Source of the DNA: Bretschneidera sinensis
Taxonomy: Eukaryota > Streptophyta > Magnoliopsida > Brassicales > Akaniaceae
NCBI GenBank assembly: GCA_023935145.1
Contig: CM043705.1
Span: 56,080,084-56,144,083, forward strand
Direction: 5' to 3'
DNA length: 64,000 nucleotides
The first letter of the stretch is position 1; each line of letters starts with the position of its first letter. Under the pieces are notes generated by a model. That model saw only the letters and a program-made list of their open reading frames with translations, was not told the DNA's origin and did no database searches. Positions 11,274 through 22,999 of this stretch are shown piece by piece. The position numbers and the translations under genes were made by a program.

Positions 11274-11290
11274 CCGCTGCAACGGCACCA
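11274..11290 (-). other. Primer-binding site of Athila-like element
   Basis: Minus strand TGGTGCCGTTGCAGCGG, a few bases after the LTR end. It resembles the TGGCGCCGTTGCCGGGG site common in Athila/Tat elements, with three mismatches. The tRNA partner is an inference from the family. Confidence 0.6.
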
Positions 11291-11295
11291 AAATT

Positions 11296-11716
11296 TGATT
11301 ATGCTCAAACTAACAAGCGGTTATTATGTATAGATGAGGTGTCGATCCCATGAGAAAAAGTGAACTACAAGAGAAAATGTAAACCTTGACATAAAACAAT
11401 GAAATTCAAATGAGAGAATCTGAGTTTTGATAATGAAATAATGTAAGAGATGTGTGTAAATATAATGAAGAATTCAATAGAGAAATAATAAGGTTCCGGG
11501 AATCCTTCTTTCTCGATTCAAATTATTTTTATCTCGATTGTTAGTTTCATATCCCAAACAAGCAATCGGTAAATATTCAATCACAGCACATTAACACTCT
11601 AATGTAATTGCTACAAATCACTACTTGATTCCGATTCAAGCACACATGACCTATCTTATAGATTTATCAAGAAACGACAATATATTTCAATAACAATACC
11701 GCAGTAATGGACAAAT
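11296..11716 (-). repeat. Truncated 5' LTR of Athila-like element
   Basis: Matches the first ~440 bp of 5368-6599 (landmarks 'gctcaaactaaca', 'aaggttccgggaatc', 'cagtaatggacaaa'). It stops abruptly near 11716 at the protease of a different gypsy element, so about two thirds of the LTR is missing. Confidence 0.8.
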
Positions 11717-12403
11717 TCTTCTTTCTTTTTAGGATAAATTCCCATTTTGGTAGCTAACTTTGAATTCAAAAAGTTATGAGTGCTATCGGAATCCACCAAC
11801 ATTGTAACCACAAAATCTCCAATTTTTCCAATAAAACACATGGTTTGAGGTGCCGTATTTCCTGAAATAGCATGAAAACTAATTTCAGGAATCTCTTCTT
11901 CTGCTTCCTCCTTGATGGTAGTCTCATCCAATGGCTTATCAATAGAAAAAAAAATTCCTTCTATTAAAAATAACTTCTTGCAACGATGGCCCAGGGAAAT
12001 TTTTTTGTCACAATTCAAGTATAATCCGCACGTCCTCTTTTCTTGCAACTTAGCCGGACTCAACCGCTTGATGGTCGGGGAACGAGCACTAGAAAGAGAT
12101 GCTGAGGGTAAGGGTGGATGTCCCATGGTGGATGGAGCCTTTTGAGGTTGCACGTACCCTCCCTTCCGTTGGTCATACATATGAGACTCATAGAGTCATG
12201 CAAGACCGATAATAGCAGGTAATGAAATTGGATCACATGCTTACACATCAACTCGTATTGTTTCCTTTAACCCGCTCACAAAGCACCCAACTTGTTGTTT
12301 TTCGGACAAATGGCCAGCTCGATGTAACAAACAATCAAAGTCCATTTGGCGATCGTGGATACTTCCCATTTGTTTAAGCTTGGTGAGATCCCCAAAAAAC
12401 AAT
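11717..12403 (-). pseudogene. Ty3/gypsy gag C-terminus and protease (3' part of split gene)
   Basis: On the minus strand: FFGDLTKLKQMGSIHDRQMDF and HLSEKQQVGCFVSGL (gag), stops near 12190-12250, then LSPAKLQEKRTCGLYLNC with a knuckle-like C-x2-NC..GHRC, and the protease LVDSDSTHNFLNSKLA. The catalytic DSG reads DSD. The 5' part of the same gag lies at 23926-24369; the two halves are separated by the Copia insertion at 12404. The protease is cut off at 11717 by the Athila-like LTR. Confidence 0.8.
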
Positions 12404-13297
12404 TGTTGGTATTTGTCTAAGGATCAAACAAGAAAAGAGTTCAGCATCAGGTCACCAGGTGTGCGCCGAGCTTCAGGAGATCCGCGCCTCACCTTGCAGC
12501 AAGGAGAAGTCTTCTGGCTAGGTGTGCACCACACCTCAGAGAGGTTGAGCCATAGCACCTAGAACCTGGAGAAGTGTGGCCCTGTTCTGGGCTGCGGCGC
12601 TAGGCACACTAAGACAAGTTTTTCCAGCAACTTTAGATGGTGCGTGGAGCATGGTTAAAACACACATGATCACTTAAACTCTTAGAGAGCCATAGGTCTT
12701 TGGTTCTTGAGATCTAAGGGTGGAGATTGATCTCCAATATTGGATGAGGAAGTCATTGCCCTATATAAAGGGTCATCTAGGAGCTATTCAAGACATGATG
12801 TGAGGTGGGCATCCAGGTGATGTAAAATGACATGTGAATGTGTGTGAAATGGAACATATGGATGTGTGAGAGTGCAAAGACACTAAGCATAGGAGAGACT
12901 CATTCAAGAGAGGCTGGTTGTTTAGAGAGAGAGTAGTATAGATAAGGGATTCAAGGGCTTTGTAGTTGGAATTTTCTTGGGGAAAATTCCAGGGAAACAC
13001 TCAGTCCTTATCACTTTCTTTTTCTCTTCTTTCATTCTTCAAGAACAGTGTTAAGATCAAGATTAGATCATGTTCTTGAAGAGGTTTTACTGTAATTGTA
13101 AGAACTCATTGATTTAGTGCAGAGAGCTAGGAGGAGCTCACGAGGACGTAGGCACATTGCCGAACCTCGATAACAATTGCTTGTGTTCTTTCTTTGATTG
13201 GTTTGATTCCTCTTTTGTTTCGATTTTATTACAAGTCATTCTAGACTTAGGTGTTTAGAAGATCACCACCTGGGCATCTTGAGGGTGATTTCCAACT
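12404..13297 (+). repeat. 5' LTR of outer Copia
   Basis: Begins TGTTGGTATTTGTCTAAGG and matches 23000-23920 throughout. It contains a TATA-like 'ccctatataaagg' near 12760. The PBS TGGTATCAGAGCC (tRNA-Met type) follows at 13299. Confidence 0.85.
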
Positions 13298-13636
13298 GTG
13301 GTATCAGAGCCAAGGTTGACGGGTATCGGAGCAAGAATAGGAGGTTATCGAATCAATACTCCAAAAATCAAAGGTCAACTTCTGAGGTGATTCAAGAACG
13401 GAGTAGAGATCTATATCTGATCGTGTTCTTGAGGTGATTTAAGAACATAGTAGAGATCAATATCTGATCATGTTCTTGAGGTGATTCAAGAACGGAGTAG
13501 AGATCAAGATCTGATCGTGTTCTTGAGGGTGATTCAAGAACGGTATTGAGATCCATCTTTGATCGTGTTCTTGAGATTTAGAAGAAGTTATAAAGAAATT
13601 GTGGGTGCTGCATAAATTTGGGATTTTCTCCGCAAG

Positions 13637-16600
13637 ATGGGTTCAAACTTTATTGTTGAGAAGTTTGATGGAAAGGGAGATTTTTCCCATTAGAAGCTGA
13701 AAATCAAGGCGATTCTCATGCAACAAAAGGTGGACTTGGCGATTGGAGAAGATGACGCTTTTCCAGCAAGTATCACGGAGGTCCAGCGGAATGAGATGAA
13801 GAAGATGACATACAGCACCATCTTTTTGCACATGTCGGATAATGTCACAAGGGAGTGCGGAGACTCGAAAGATCCAGCTGCCATTTGGAAGAAACTAGAT
13901 GAGTTATTTCTTACCAAAACTCTCCCTAATAAGAGGTATCTTCGTAAACGAATCTTTGCTTTTAATCCTAATAAGGAGTTGTAAGATAATCTTGTTGCCA
14001 AGATAAGGAGAGCATTAAGTGGAGAAAGGTTATTTGTTAGAGGAAGGCCAGCAACTCGATATGGCAGCAATATACATGGCTACTATAGGGACAGAGGTAG
14101 AGGAGAAAGCCATAGGAGAGTGCACTCTAAACCGAGATTTGGAGGGAAGAGATGCTTCTATTGCCATAAGGAGGGTCATTTTAAGAAAGATTGCTGGAAG
14201 ATGATGAGGGATAAGGGAGGAAGCCATACCAAGAATGGAGAGGCTTTGGTTGCCAAGGTAGAACAGCAAGATGATGTTCTTGTTGTGTGCTCAAATGTGA
14301 GCAAGGGCCAAGAAGGCAGCAAGAAATGGATCTTGGATACCGAGTGCACTCATCATATGTGTCCTCACAGGGATTGGTTCGAGAATTTCAAGGAAACCAA
14401 TAATGGAAATATTTTTCGGGGGAATGATATCTCTTACCAAGTGAGGGGCACAGGAGACATCCAGTTGAGGATGTTTGATTGAATGACAAGGCTGCTGAGG
14501 AATGTGAGATATCTTCCGGAGTTGAGAAGAAATTTGATCTCGTTGGGGTAGCTAGATTCCATGGGGTACACATACAAGGCAGAGGGAGGAAAGATCAAGG
14601 CAACTAAGGGATCTTTGATAGTGATTAAAGTAGCAATAAATGATGGTCTCTATGAGATGATCGGAGAGACAGAAATCAAGTAAGAAGCAGCAAGCTTGAT
14701 GGCTGAGATGGATAAGGCAGTCCTTAGGCACACTCGCTTGGGATATATGAGCGAAAAGGGCCTGCAAGTTCTTAGCAAGAATGATCTACTTAATGGTGAC
14801 AAAGTAGAGGAATTTGATTTCTGCGAATGTTGTGTTCTTAGGAAACAACATCGGGTCAGCTTCAACACCGAAGTACACAAGTTTAAGGGCATTCTTGACT
14901 ACATTCATGCGGATATTTGGGGGCCAGCAAGAACACCAACACATGGAGGTAATGTTTACTTTCTATCTTTAATTGATGATTATTCAAGAAAGGTTTGGGT
15001 TTATTTGCTTCAAAATAAATCAGATGCTTTGAATAAGTTAGTGGTGTGGAAAAAACTGGAAGAAACTCAAACGGGTAGGGTAGTTAAGGGGGTAAAAACC
15101 GATAATGGCTTAGAAGTTTTTAACAAGGAACTTGATCAATTCTGTAAGTTAAATGGGATTCTAAGACATAGAACGGTTGTGAAAACTCCTCAGCAAAGTG
15201 GAGTTGCTGAGAGGATGAATAAGACCCTTAGGGAAAAGGTTAGGTGCATGTTAATAGGATCCGGATTACCTAAATGTTTTTGGGGGGAAGCGGTGTCTAC
15301 TGCTACGTATTTGGTTAATAGATTGCCCTTTAGAGCTTTAGAGCTCAAGAATCCTGAGGAGATGTGGAGTGGTAAACCCCATGAGTTGAATAACCTTAGG
15401 ACTTTTGGATGTGCTGTGTTTGCACATCAAAAGGATGATAAGCTTAGCCTAAGGTTTAGAAAATGTGTGTTTCTAGGATATAGGGAAGGGGCTAAGGGGT
15501 ATAGGTTGTGGTCCTTAGAGCAAAAAGGATTTAAGCTCATAATAAGTAGAGATGTCATTTTTAATGAGCATTTATTTCCCTATTTGGAGAAAACTAACCC
15601 TGCAGGGGATAGTGAGCAAACCAGTTCAGAATTTGTGAAGCATAGCATCAAGGAAAATTCAGTTCAGGTAGAGCAAGGAAGGCAAGAGGTTTAGACCAGG
15701 TGGAGCCCATTGATGAATGCAAAGCTCAGAACACTTGGGAGGAGGCTGAACTAGAAGGGGATGATGCAGCAAGTCAGAATGACCATCAGCTCACAAGGGA
15801 CCGGGAAAGAAGGCTGGTCAGACCACCTTTGAGATATGGTTTTATGGCTGTGAATACAGCAGCTCCTTGGACAGAATGAGGGATAAGTGAACCAGAGACT
15901 TACATTGATGGCATGGGATGTAAGGATTCGTCAAGATGGAAGCTAGCTATGGATCAAGAAATGCATTCTTTGAGGAAGAACAACTCTTGGGAATTGGTGC
16001 ACATTCTAGGAAAACAGAGAGTTGTGGATTTTAAGTGCACTTACAAGATCAAAGAAGGGAACACTCCAGGGGATGAATTCTGGAATAAGACTAGGCTTAT
16101 AACGAAGGGGTTCACGGAAAGAGATGGCATAGATTTCACAGAAACTTTCTCACCTGGACACAAGGTGGAGGAAAGGGTGAGTATCCTCATTTATGCTGAT
16201 GATATGTTGTTGGTTGGGAACAACAGGGAGAGGATAGAAAGGTTGACATCTCAACTCAATGAGGAGTTCGAGAGGAAAGATCTTAGCTTTGCACAAAAGA
16301 TCCTTAGATGAGAAGAATTTGGGAAAGGGAGAGAAGTGAGTTGAAGTTTTCTCAGTCTTCCGACATAGAAAAGGTGTTGTACAAGTTTTCTATGGAAGAA
16401 GGTAAACTAGTGAAGATTTCCCTTGCTGGTCATTTTAAGTTCTCCATCGAACAATGTCCTGGAACAGATGAGGAGAAAAAGGAAATGGAAAAGGTCCCTT
16501 ACTCTAGTGCGGTTGGATCAGTCATGGTCAGCACTAGACCCAACATTTCTCAAGCAATTTGTGTTCTCAACAGATTTGTGAGTAATCCTGGAAAGGAGCT

Positions 16601-16835
16601 TTGGCATGGGATAAAGTGGTTGCTGAGGTACGTGAAGGCTCGGTTGTAGCTAGTGGTAGCACTCTCAACAACCGGGGTAGAGTACATAGTAGCTTTTGAA
16701 GCCATAAAGGAGGCTATGTGGTGCAAAGGGTTGTTGGACGAGTGAAAGGTCCTAAAAGAGCAGGTGGTGGTGTTTTTGGATAGCCAAAGTGCATGGTACT
16801 TATGTAGGAACCCAATGTTCCATTAGAGGACTAAG
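13637..16835 (+). pseudogene. Outer Copia gag-pol, 5' part (decayed)
   Basis: Order on the plus strand: gag from ATG 13637 (stop near 13692; core MKKMTYSTIFLHMSDNVTRE at 13790), with about 210 bp missing at 13985 relative to the inner copy; zinc knuckle CFYCHKEGHFKKDC near 14155; protease KWILDTECTHHM (DSG/DTG changed to DTE); integrase 14696-15694 with GAG-pre-integrase H..H..C..C, IDDYSRKVWVYLL, TDNGLEVF and QQSGVAERMN intact; RT 15913-16311, where FSPG runs directly into HKVEERVSILIYADDM, so the central RT is deleted; and RNase H fragments to RTKHV at 16835. The end of the gene resumes at 22755 after the nested element. Confidence 0.85.
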
Positions 16836-16840
16836 CATGT

Positions 16841-17734
16841 TGTTGGAGTTTGTCTAAGGTTTAAATGGGAGAAGAAGATCAGCATGTTAAAGAATGTGTG
16901 CACACTAGGTTAGGCTGTGACCCAGCTCCTTCCAGGCCGTGGCACCCAGCATGGAGGAGGCTCAGAACTAGTGTGCACCACGGCTTAGACTCCCCCAGGT
17001 CACGGCGCCTAGAAAGGTGATAAGAGGAGGTGATTCAGCCCTTCTTCAGGCCACAGCTTGCCCTGATCAATGCCGCGGCTTGAAGGCACACATGGTCCAT
17101 TTGGTTCAATCTTTTGTTAGGTGCGTGAGGCATGTTCAAAATGTACAAAATCACTTAGGATTGATGGAGGGCCATGGTTAATTGGTCTTCAAGATCTAAG
17201 GGTGGATATTGACCCTCAAGAATGGTCAAGAAATTGGTGTACTATATATAGGGTCACCTAGCTTCAAAAGTAATAATAACATAAGTGTGAGGAATAACTT
17301 GTGATTAAAAGTGAGATCAATTGTAAGAGTGCAAAGACACCAAAACAAGAGAGACTCATTGTAAAGGATGGTTGTTTAGAAAGAGAGAGTAGAATAGAAA
17401 GGGATTCAAGGGCTTGTAAGGGGAATTTCTTGGGAGAAATTCCAAGGTTAGTTCTTATCACTTTCTTCTTCTTCTTCTTCTTTTGTTCTTCAAGAACCTG
17501 TGAGTTCTTGGAAGGGTGTTTCTAATTGTAAAGAACTCCATTGATAAGATAGTATAGAGAGCTAGGAGGAGATCACGGGGATGTAGGCACATTGTCGAAC
17601 CTCGTCAACAAATTTCTTGTGTTCTTTTCTTTCTTGCTTTGATTGGTTGCTGTTTCTTTTCTTATACAAGTCACTCTAGACTTGGGTGTTTGGAAGATCA
17701 CCTCTTTGGCATCATCCAAGGTGGTTTCCCAAAA
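16841..17734 (+). repeat. 5' LTR of inner Copia
   Basis: 894 bp, begins TGTTGGAGTTTGTCTAAGG, ends in GGTGGTTTCCCAAAA. TATA-like 'ctatatatagggtc' near 17243. From 17155 to 17734 it matches 22166-22754. Confidence 0.85.
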
Positions 17735-17842
17735 GTGTTATCAGAGCTAGAGAAGATACCACAACAGTGGTATTAGAGCTAGAGGAGATACCACAACAAT
17801 GGTATCAGAGCTGGAAGAGATACCATAATAGTGGTATCAGAG
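17735..17842 (+). repeat. Tandemly repeated primer-binding-site region
   Basis: Three 32-bp units start at 17735, 17767 and 17799 and a partial fourth at 17831. Each begins with a version of GTGGTATCAGAGC (the tRNA-Met primer site) and ends GATACCAC, so each unit has 8-bp inverted ends that could form a small hairpin. The host element shows a single PBS at 13299. Further GGTATCAGAGC- or GGTATTAGAG-like pieces follow to about 17888. Confidence 0.85.
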
Positions 17843-18071
17843 GCACAACTAGGTATTAGAGTAAGAACAGAAGGTATCAGAGCAAGACTCCAAGAATTAA
17901 AGAACAAACTTCTTGGGTGATTCACGAACGGAGAAAAGATCAAGATTAGATCGTGTTCTTGAGGGTGATTTAAGAACGATGTTGAGATTAATCTTCGATC
18001 GTGTTCTTGAGGTTTAGAAGAAGTTGAAAGAATTTGTGGGTGTTGCACAAATCTAGAATCATCTCCGCAAG

Positions 18072-21000
18072 ATGGCTTCAAACTTTATGGTTGAGAAGTT
18101 TGATGGAAAGGGAGATTTTTCCCTTTGGAAGCGGAAGATCAAGGCTGTTTTTATGCAACAGAAGGTGGACTTGGCTATTTGAGAAGATGATGCTTTTCCA
18201 GCAAGCATCACGGAGGACCAGCGGATTGAGATGAAGAAGATGGCATACAACACCATCTTCCTACATATGTTGGATAGTGTCACAAGAGAGTGCGGAGACC
18301 CGAAAGATCCTGCTGTCATTTGGAAGAAACTAGATGAGTTGTTTCTTACCAAAACTCTCCCTAACACGATTTATCTTCTTAAAAGAATCTTTGCTTTTAA
18401 AATGGATCCTAATAAAGAGTTGCAAGATAATCTTGATGTCTTTAATAAACTAGTTCAAGATTTGGCTAGTTGTAGTATTAAATTCCAGGATGAACAATTG
18501 GCTGTTATGTTATTAAATTCTCTTCCTAATTGTTTTGATAGTTTAATTAATGCAATTGAATATGGAAGAGATACACTAACCAAAGAAATTGTGGTCAATG
18601 CTATAAGGGCTCATAATTTTAAAGCCAAGAGTAGGAAGGCATCAAGTCGGGAAGGGCTGTTTATAAGAGGAAGGCCAACAACTCGAAATGGCAGTAGTAT
18701 TCATGGCAACTTCTGGGAGAAATCAAGAGGTAGAGGGCAGAGCCATGGGAGATCACATTTCAAACCGAAGTTTGGAGGAAGGTGATGCTTCTACTGCAAT
18801 AAGGAGGGTCACTTCAAGAATGATTGCAAGAAGAGGTTGTGGGATGAGAGTGGGAAGAAGCCATACCAAGAATGGAGAGGCTTCGGTTGCCAAGGAAGAA
18901 TAGCAAGATGATGATGTTCTTGTTGTGTGCTCAAGAGTGAGCAAGGGGCAAGAAGGCAGCAAGAAATGGATCTTGGATACCAGGTACACTCATCACATGA
19001 GCCCTCACCGGGATTGGTTTAAGAATTTCAAGGAAACCGATGATGGAAAGGTTTTCCTGGGGAATGAAACTTATTACCAAGTGAGGGGCATAGGAGACAT
19101 CCAGTTGAGGATGTTTGATGGAGTCACAAGGCTGCTGCGGAATGTGAGGTATCTTCCAAATTTGAGAAGAAACTTGATCTCATTGGGGTAGCTGGACTCC
19201 ATAGGGTACACATACAAAGCAGAGGGAGGAAAGATTAAGGTAACCAAGGGATCTTTGATAGTGATCAAGGCAGCAATGAAGGATGGTCTCTATGAGATGA
19301 TTGGAGACACGGAGATCAAGGATCAAGCAGCAAGCTTAATGGCTGAGATGGATAAGGCAGCCCTTTGGCACACTCGCTTGGGACACATGAGCGAAAAGGG
19401 CCTGCAAGTTCTCAGCAAGGATGGCCTACTTGGTGATGACAAAGTAGAGAAACTTGATTTCTGCAAGTGTTGCGTTCTTGGGAAGCAACATCGGGTTAGC
19501 TTCAACACCGGAGTGCACAAGTCTAAGGGCATTCTTGACTACATTCATTCGAACCTTTGAGGACCAGCAAGAACACCAAAACAGGGAGGTAATCGTTTCT
19601 TTCTGTCTTTAATTGATGATTATTCAAGAATGGTTTGGGTTTATTTGCTTAAAAATAAATTGAATGGTTTGAATAAATTTGTGGTGTGGAAAAAGTTGAT
19701 GGAGACTCAAAAGGGCAGGGTAGTTAAGGTGTTAAGAACTGATAATTGCTTAGAATTTTTCAATAAGGATTTTGATAAATTCTGTGAATTAAATGGCATT
19801 CTAAGACACAGAATGGTTGTGAAAACCCTTCAGCAAAATGGAGTTGCTGAAAGGATAAATAGAACCTTCTGGAAAAGGTTAGGTGCATGTTAATTGGGTC
19901 CAGTTTACCAAAATATTTTTGGAGAGAAGCTGTGTCTATAGCTGCATACTTGGTTAATAAATCACTCTCTAGGGCTTTAGACCTTAAGACTCCCATAGAG
20001 ATGTGGAGTGGAAAACCCCATGAGTTGAACAACCTTAGGACTTTTGGATGTGCTGTATACGTACATCAAAAGGATGATAAACTTAACCCAAGGTCTAGAA
20101 AATGTATGTTTCTAGGGTATGGTGATGGGGTTAAGGGGTATAGGTTATGGTCCTTAGAACCAAAAGGAATGAAACTCATAATAAGTAGGGATGTTATCTT
20201 TAATGAATTGTTATTTCCCTACTTGGAGAAAACTAACCTTGCAAGGGATAGTGAGCAAACCTGTCTGGAATTTGTGAAGCATAGCATCAAGGAGAATTCA
20301 GTTTAGGTAAAGCAAGGAAGGCAAGAGGGTTCAGATAAGGTAGAACCCATTGATGAAGGCCCAGCTCAGGACACTCAAGAGGAGGCTAAACTAGAAGAGG
20401 TTGATGTAGCAAATCAGAATGACTACCAGCTCACAAGGGACCGGGAAAAAAGGGTGGTTAGACCTCATTTGAGATATGGATTTACGGATGCTAATGTATC
20501 AGCTCCTTGGACAGAAGGAGAGATGGTTGAACCAAAAACTTGCATGGATGCCATGGAATATAAGGATTCGTCAAAGTGGCAACTAGTTATGAAGGAAGAA
20601 ATGAATTCTTTGAGGAAGAACAACTCTTGTGTATTGGTGCCTAAACCAGAAAAATAGAGAGTTGTGGATTGTAGATGGATCTACAAGATCAAAGAAGGGA
20701 ACACTCTAGGGGATGAAGTCCAGTATAAAGCTAGGCTGGTGGCGAAGGGGTTCACACAAAAGGAAGGTATAGATTACATCGAAATATTCTCACCAGTTAT
20801 GAAATACAAGACGATCATGATAGTGTTAGCATTGGTGGTCAAATTCAATCTGGAAATCGAGCAAATAGATTGAAGACAACATTCTTACATGGAGAACTTG
20901 ATGAGACCATTTACATGAGCCAACCCGAAGGGTATGAGGAAGGAAGGCAGGGAGATTTGGTGTGCCAATTGAAGAAATCTTTATATGGCTTGAAGCAATC

Positions 21001-22100
21001 ACCTCGGCAATGGAATAAGAGGTTTGACTCCTTTGTAACTAGCCTAGGTTTCATGAGGAGCTACTATGATTCGTGCTTGTATTACAAGGGGCACAAGGTG
21101 GAGGAAGTGGTGATCATCCTAATCTATGTTGATGATATGTTGTTGGTTGGGAGCAGCATGGAGAGGATAAGAAAATTGAAGGCTCAACTCAGTGAGGAGT
21201 TTGAGATGAAGGATCTTGGCCATGCACAGAAGATCCTTGGGATGTGTATCATCCGGGAAAAGGAGAGAAACAGATTGAAGATCTCTCAAACTTCCTACAT
21301 AGAGAAGATGATATTTAAGTTCTCTATGGAAGATAGCAAACCAGTGAAGGTTCCCCTTGCTGGTCATTTCAAGTTCTCCAGCGATCAATGTCCAAGATCG
21401 AATGAGGAGAAGAAGGAAATGGAAAAGGTCCCCTATTCTAGTGCTGTTGGTTCTGTAATGTTCACCATGGTAAGCACTAGACCTGATATTGCTCATGCAA
21501 TAAGTGTCCTTAGTAGGTTTATGAGTAATTCCAGAAAGGAGCATTGGCTTGGGATGAAGTGGCTATTGAGGTACTTGGAGGGAAGCCCAGATGTGGGGCT
21601 GGTTTATAAGAAGAGGGGTAAGTCCATCTGCCTTGAGGGTTATGCTGATTCAGACTATGGAGCAGACCGAGATAAAAGAAGATCGATTACATCCTACTTC
21701 TTCAACTTAAACGGATGTTGTGTAAGTTTGAAGGCTCAGTTGCAGTCGATGGTAGCACTCTCAACAACCGAGGCTGAGTACATAGCGGCTACGAAAGCCA
21801 TCAAAGAGGCTATATGGTGCAAAGGGTTGCTGGAAGAGTTAAAGGTACTAGAGGAGCAGGTTTTGGTGTATTCGGATAGCCAAAGTGCATTGCATTTGTG
21901 CAAGAATCCGGTGTTCCATGAGAGGACAAAGCACATGGATATTCAGTACCATTTCATTCGGGAAAATGTTACAGAAGGATGAATTCATGTGGACAAGGTG
22001 GCCACCGAAGAAAACCCTGTGGATTTAGGTACTAAAGTTCTACCTCTAAGCAAGTTCAATCATTGCCTAGGACTTCTTAGGATTAGAGTCGGTTAATATA
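18072..22100 (+). pseudogene. Inner Copia gag-pol (near full length, several stops)
   Basis: Gag starts at ATG 18072 (MASNFMVEKFDGKGDFSLWK), with a TGA near 18181 and another just before the zinc knuckle CFYCNKEGHFKNDC at 18783. Protease reads KWILDTRYTHHM (catalytic Gly changed to Arg). Integrase spans 19255-20306 with HTRLGHM..CKCC, but TDNG reads TDNC and there is a stop after HSNL near 19558. RT/RNase H is in three frames: 20454-20657, 20664-20873 and 20870-21982. The last contains KSLYGLKQSPRQW, the catalytic YVDDM and RNase H with ADSDYGADRDKR and ALSTTEAEYIA. It is the best-preserved pol in the window but not translatable as one product. Confidence 0.88.
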
Positions 22101-22165
22101 ATGACTCAAGATGAGTTTGGATACTGAGTTCTCTGCACATGGGTTCAGGTTTAATCACTTAGACA

Positions 22166-22754
22166 AAGATAGAGATTGATAGAGGGCCATGGTTAATTGG
22201 TCTTCAAGATCTAAGGGTGGATATTGACCCTCAAGATTGGTCAAGAAGTTGGTGTACTATATATAAGGTCAGCTAGCTTCAAAAGTAATAATAACATAAG
22301 TGTGAGGAATAACTTGTGATTGAAAGTGAGATCAATTGTAAGAGTGCAAAGACACTAAACTCAAGAGAGATTCTGTAGAGAGGCTAGTTGTTTAGAAAGA
22401 GAGAGTAGAATAGAAAGGGATTCAAGGGCTTGTAAGGAGAATTTTCTTAGGAAAATTCTAGGGTTAATTCTTATCACTTTCTTCTTCTTCTTCTTCTTTT
22501 TTTTGTTCTTTAAGAACCTATGAGTTCTTGGAAGGGTGTTGTTGATTGTAAAAAACTCCATTGATAAGATAGTGTAGAGAGCTTGGAGGAGCTCACGGGG
22601 ATGTAGGCATATTGCCGAACTTCGTCAACAAATTCCTTGTGTTCTTTTCTTTCTTGCTTTGATTGGTTGCTACTTCTTTTCTTATACAAGTCACTCTAGA
22701 CTTGGGTGTTTGGAAGATCACCTCCTGGGCATCATCCAAGGTGGTTTCACAACA
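22166..22754 (+). repeat. 3' LTR of inner Copia, 5'-truncated
   Basis: Matches 17155-17734. The pol 3' flank (..gacaaagatagagat) joins directly to LTR sequence that corresponds to position ~320 of the 5' LTR, so the first third, including TGTTGG, is deleted. The 3' end (TTTCACAACA) and target duplication are intact. Confidence 0.85.
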
Positions 22755-22935
22755 CATGTGGAAGTTCGGTATCATTTCATTCGGGAAGATGTTACGGAAG
22801 GATGCATTCGTGTGGACAAAGTCACAACGGAAGAAAATCCTGTAGATTTAGGTACTAAAGTTCTACCTCTAAGTAAGTTCAATCATTGCCTTGGACTTCT
22901 TAGGATTGGAGTTGGTAGATATGGTGACTCAAATT
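22755..22935 (+). pseudogene. Outer Copia pol, C-terminal piece after the nested insertion
   Basis: Encodes HVEVRYHFIREDVTEGCIRV, then VTTEENPVDLGTKVLPLSKF, the normal RNase H C-terminus of this family, and ends at a stop near 22936. The inner copy has the same sequence at about 21930-22090. Confidence 0.85.
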
Positions 22936-22999
22936 GAGTTTGGATCCTGAGTTCTCTGCACAAATGTTCAGGTTTAATCGCTTAGAAAAAGGTAGAGAT

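Larger units (their letters stand above)
5368..11716 (-). mobile_element. Athila-like Ty3/gypsy element, RT and integrase deleted
   Basis: The minus strand carries, in order, a 5' LTR (11716 to 11296, truncated), a primer site, gag (about 11146 to 9700), protease (9574 to 8715), a long non-coding 3' region, a polypurine tract at 6600 and the 3' LTR (6599 to 5368). Gag and protease match the Athila/Tat type, in particular FFQKHFPTH and LLDLGASVNLMP. There is no RT, RNase H or integrase between protease and PPT, so the copy is an internal-deletion derivative. The outer part of the 5' LTR is missing where a second gypsy element begins at 11717. A solo LTR of another family sits inside at 8028-8429. 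Confidence 0.8.
16841..22754 (+). mobile_element. Inner Ty1/copia element nested in the outer copy
   Basis: The 5-bp target duplication CATGT is perfect (16836-16840 and 22755-22759) and interrupts the host pol between RTKHV and HVEVRYHFIRE. LTR ends are TGTTGGAG..CAACA. It belongs to the same family as its host (pol about 80-90% alike by eye) but to a diverged LTR subtype. Gag-pol is nearly full length but carries several stops. The 3' LTR lacks its first ~320 bp. Confidence 0.9.
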
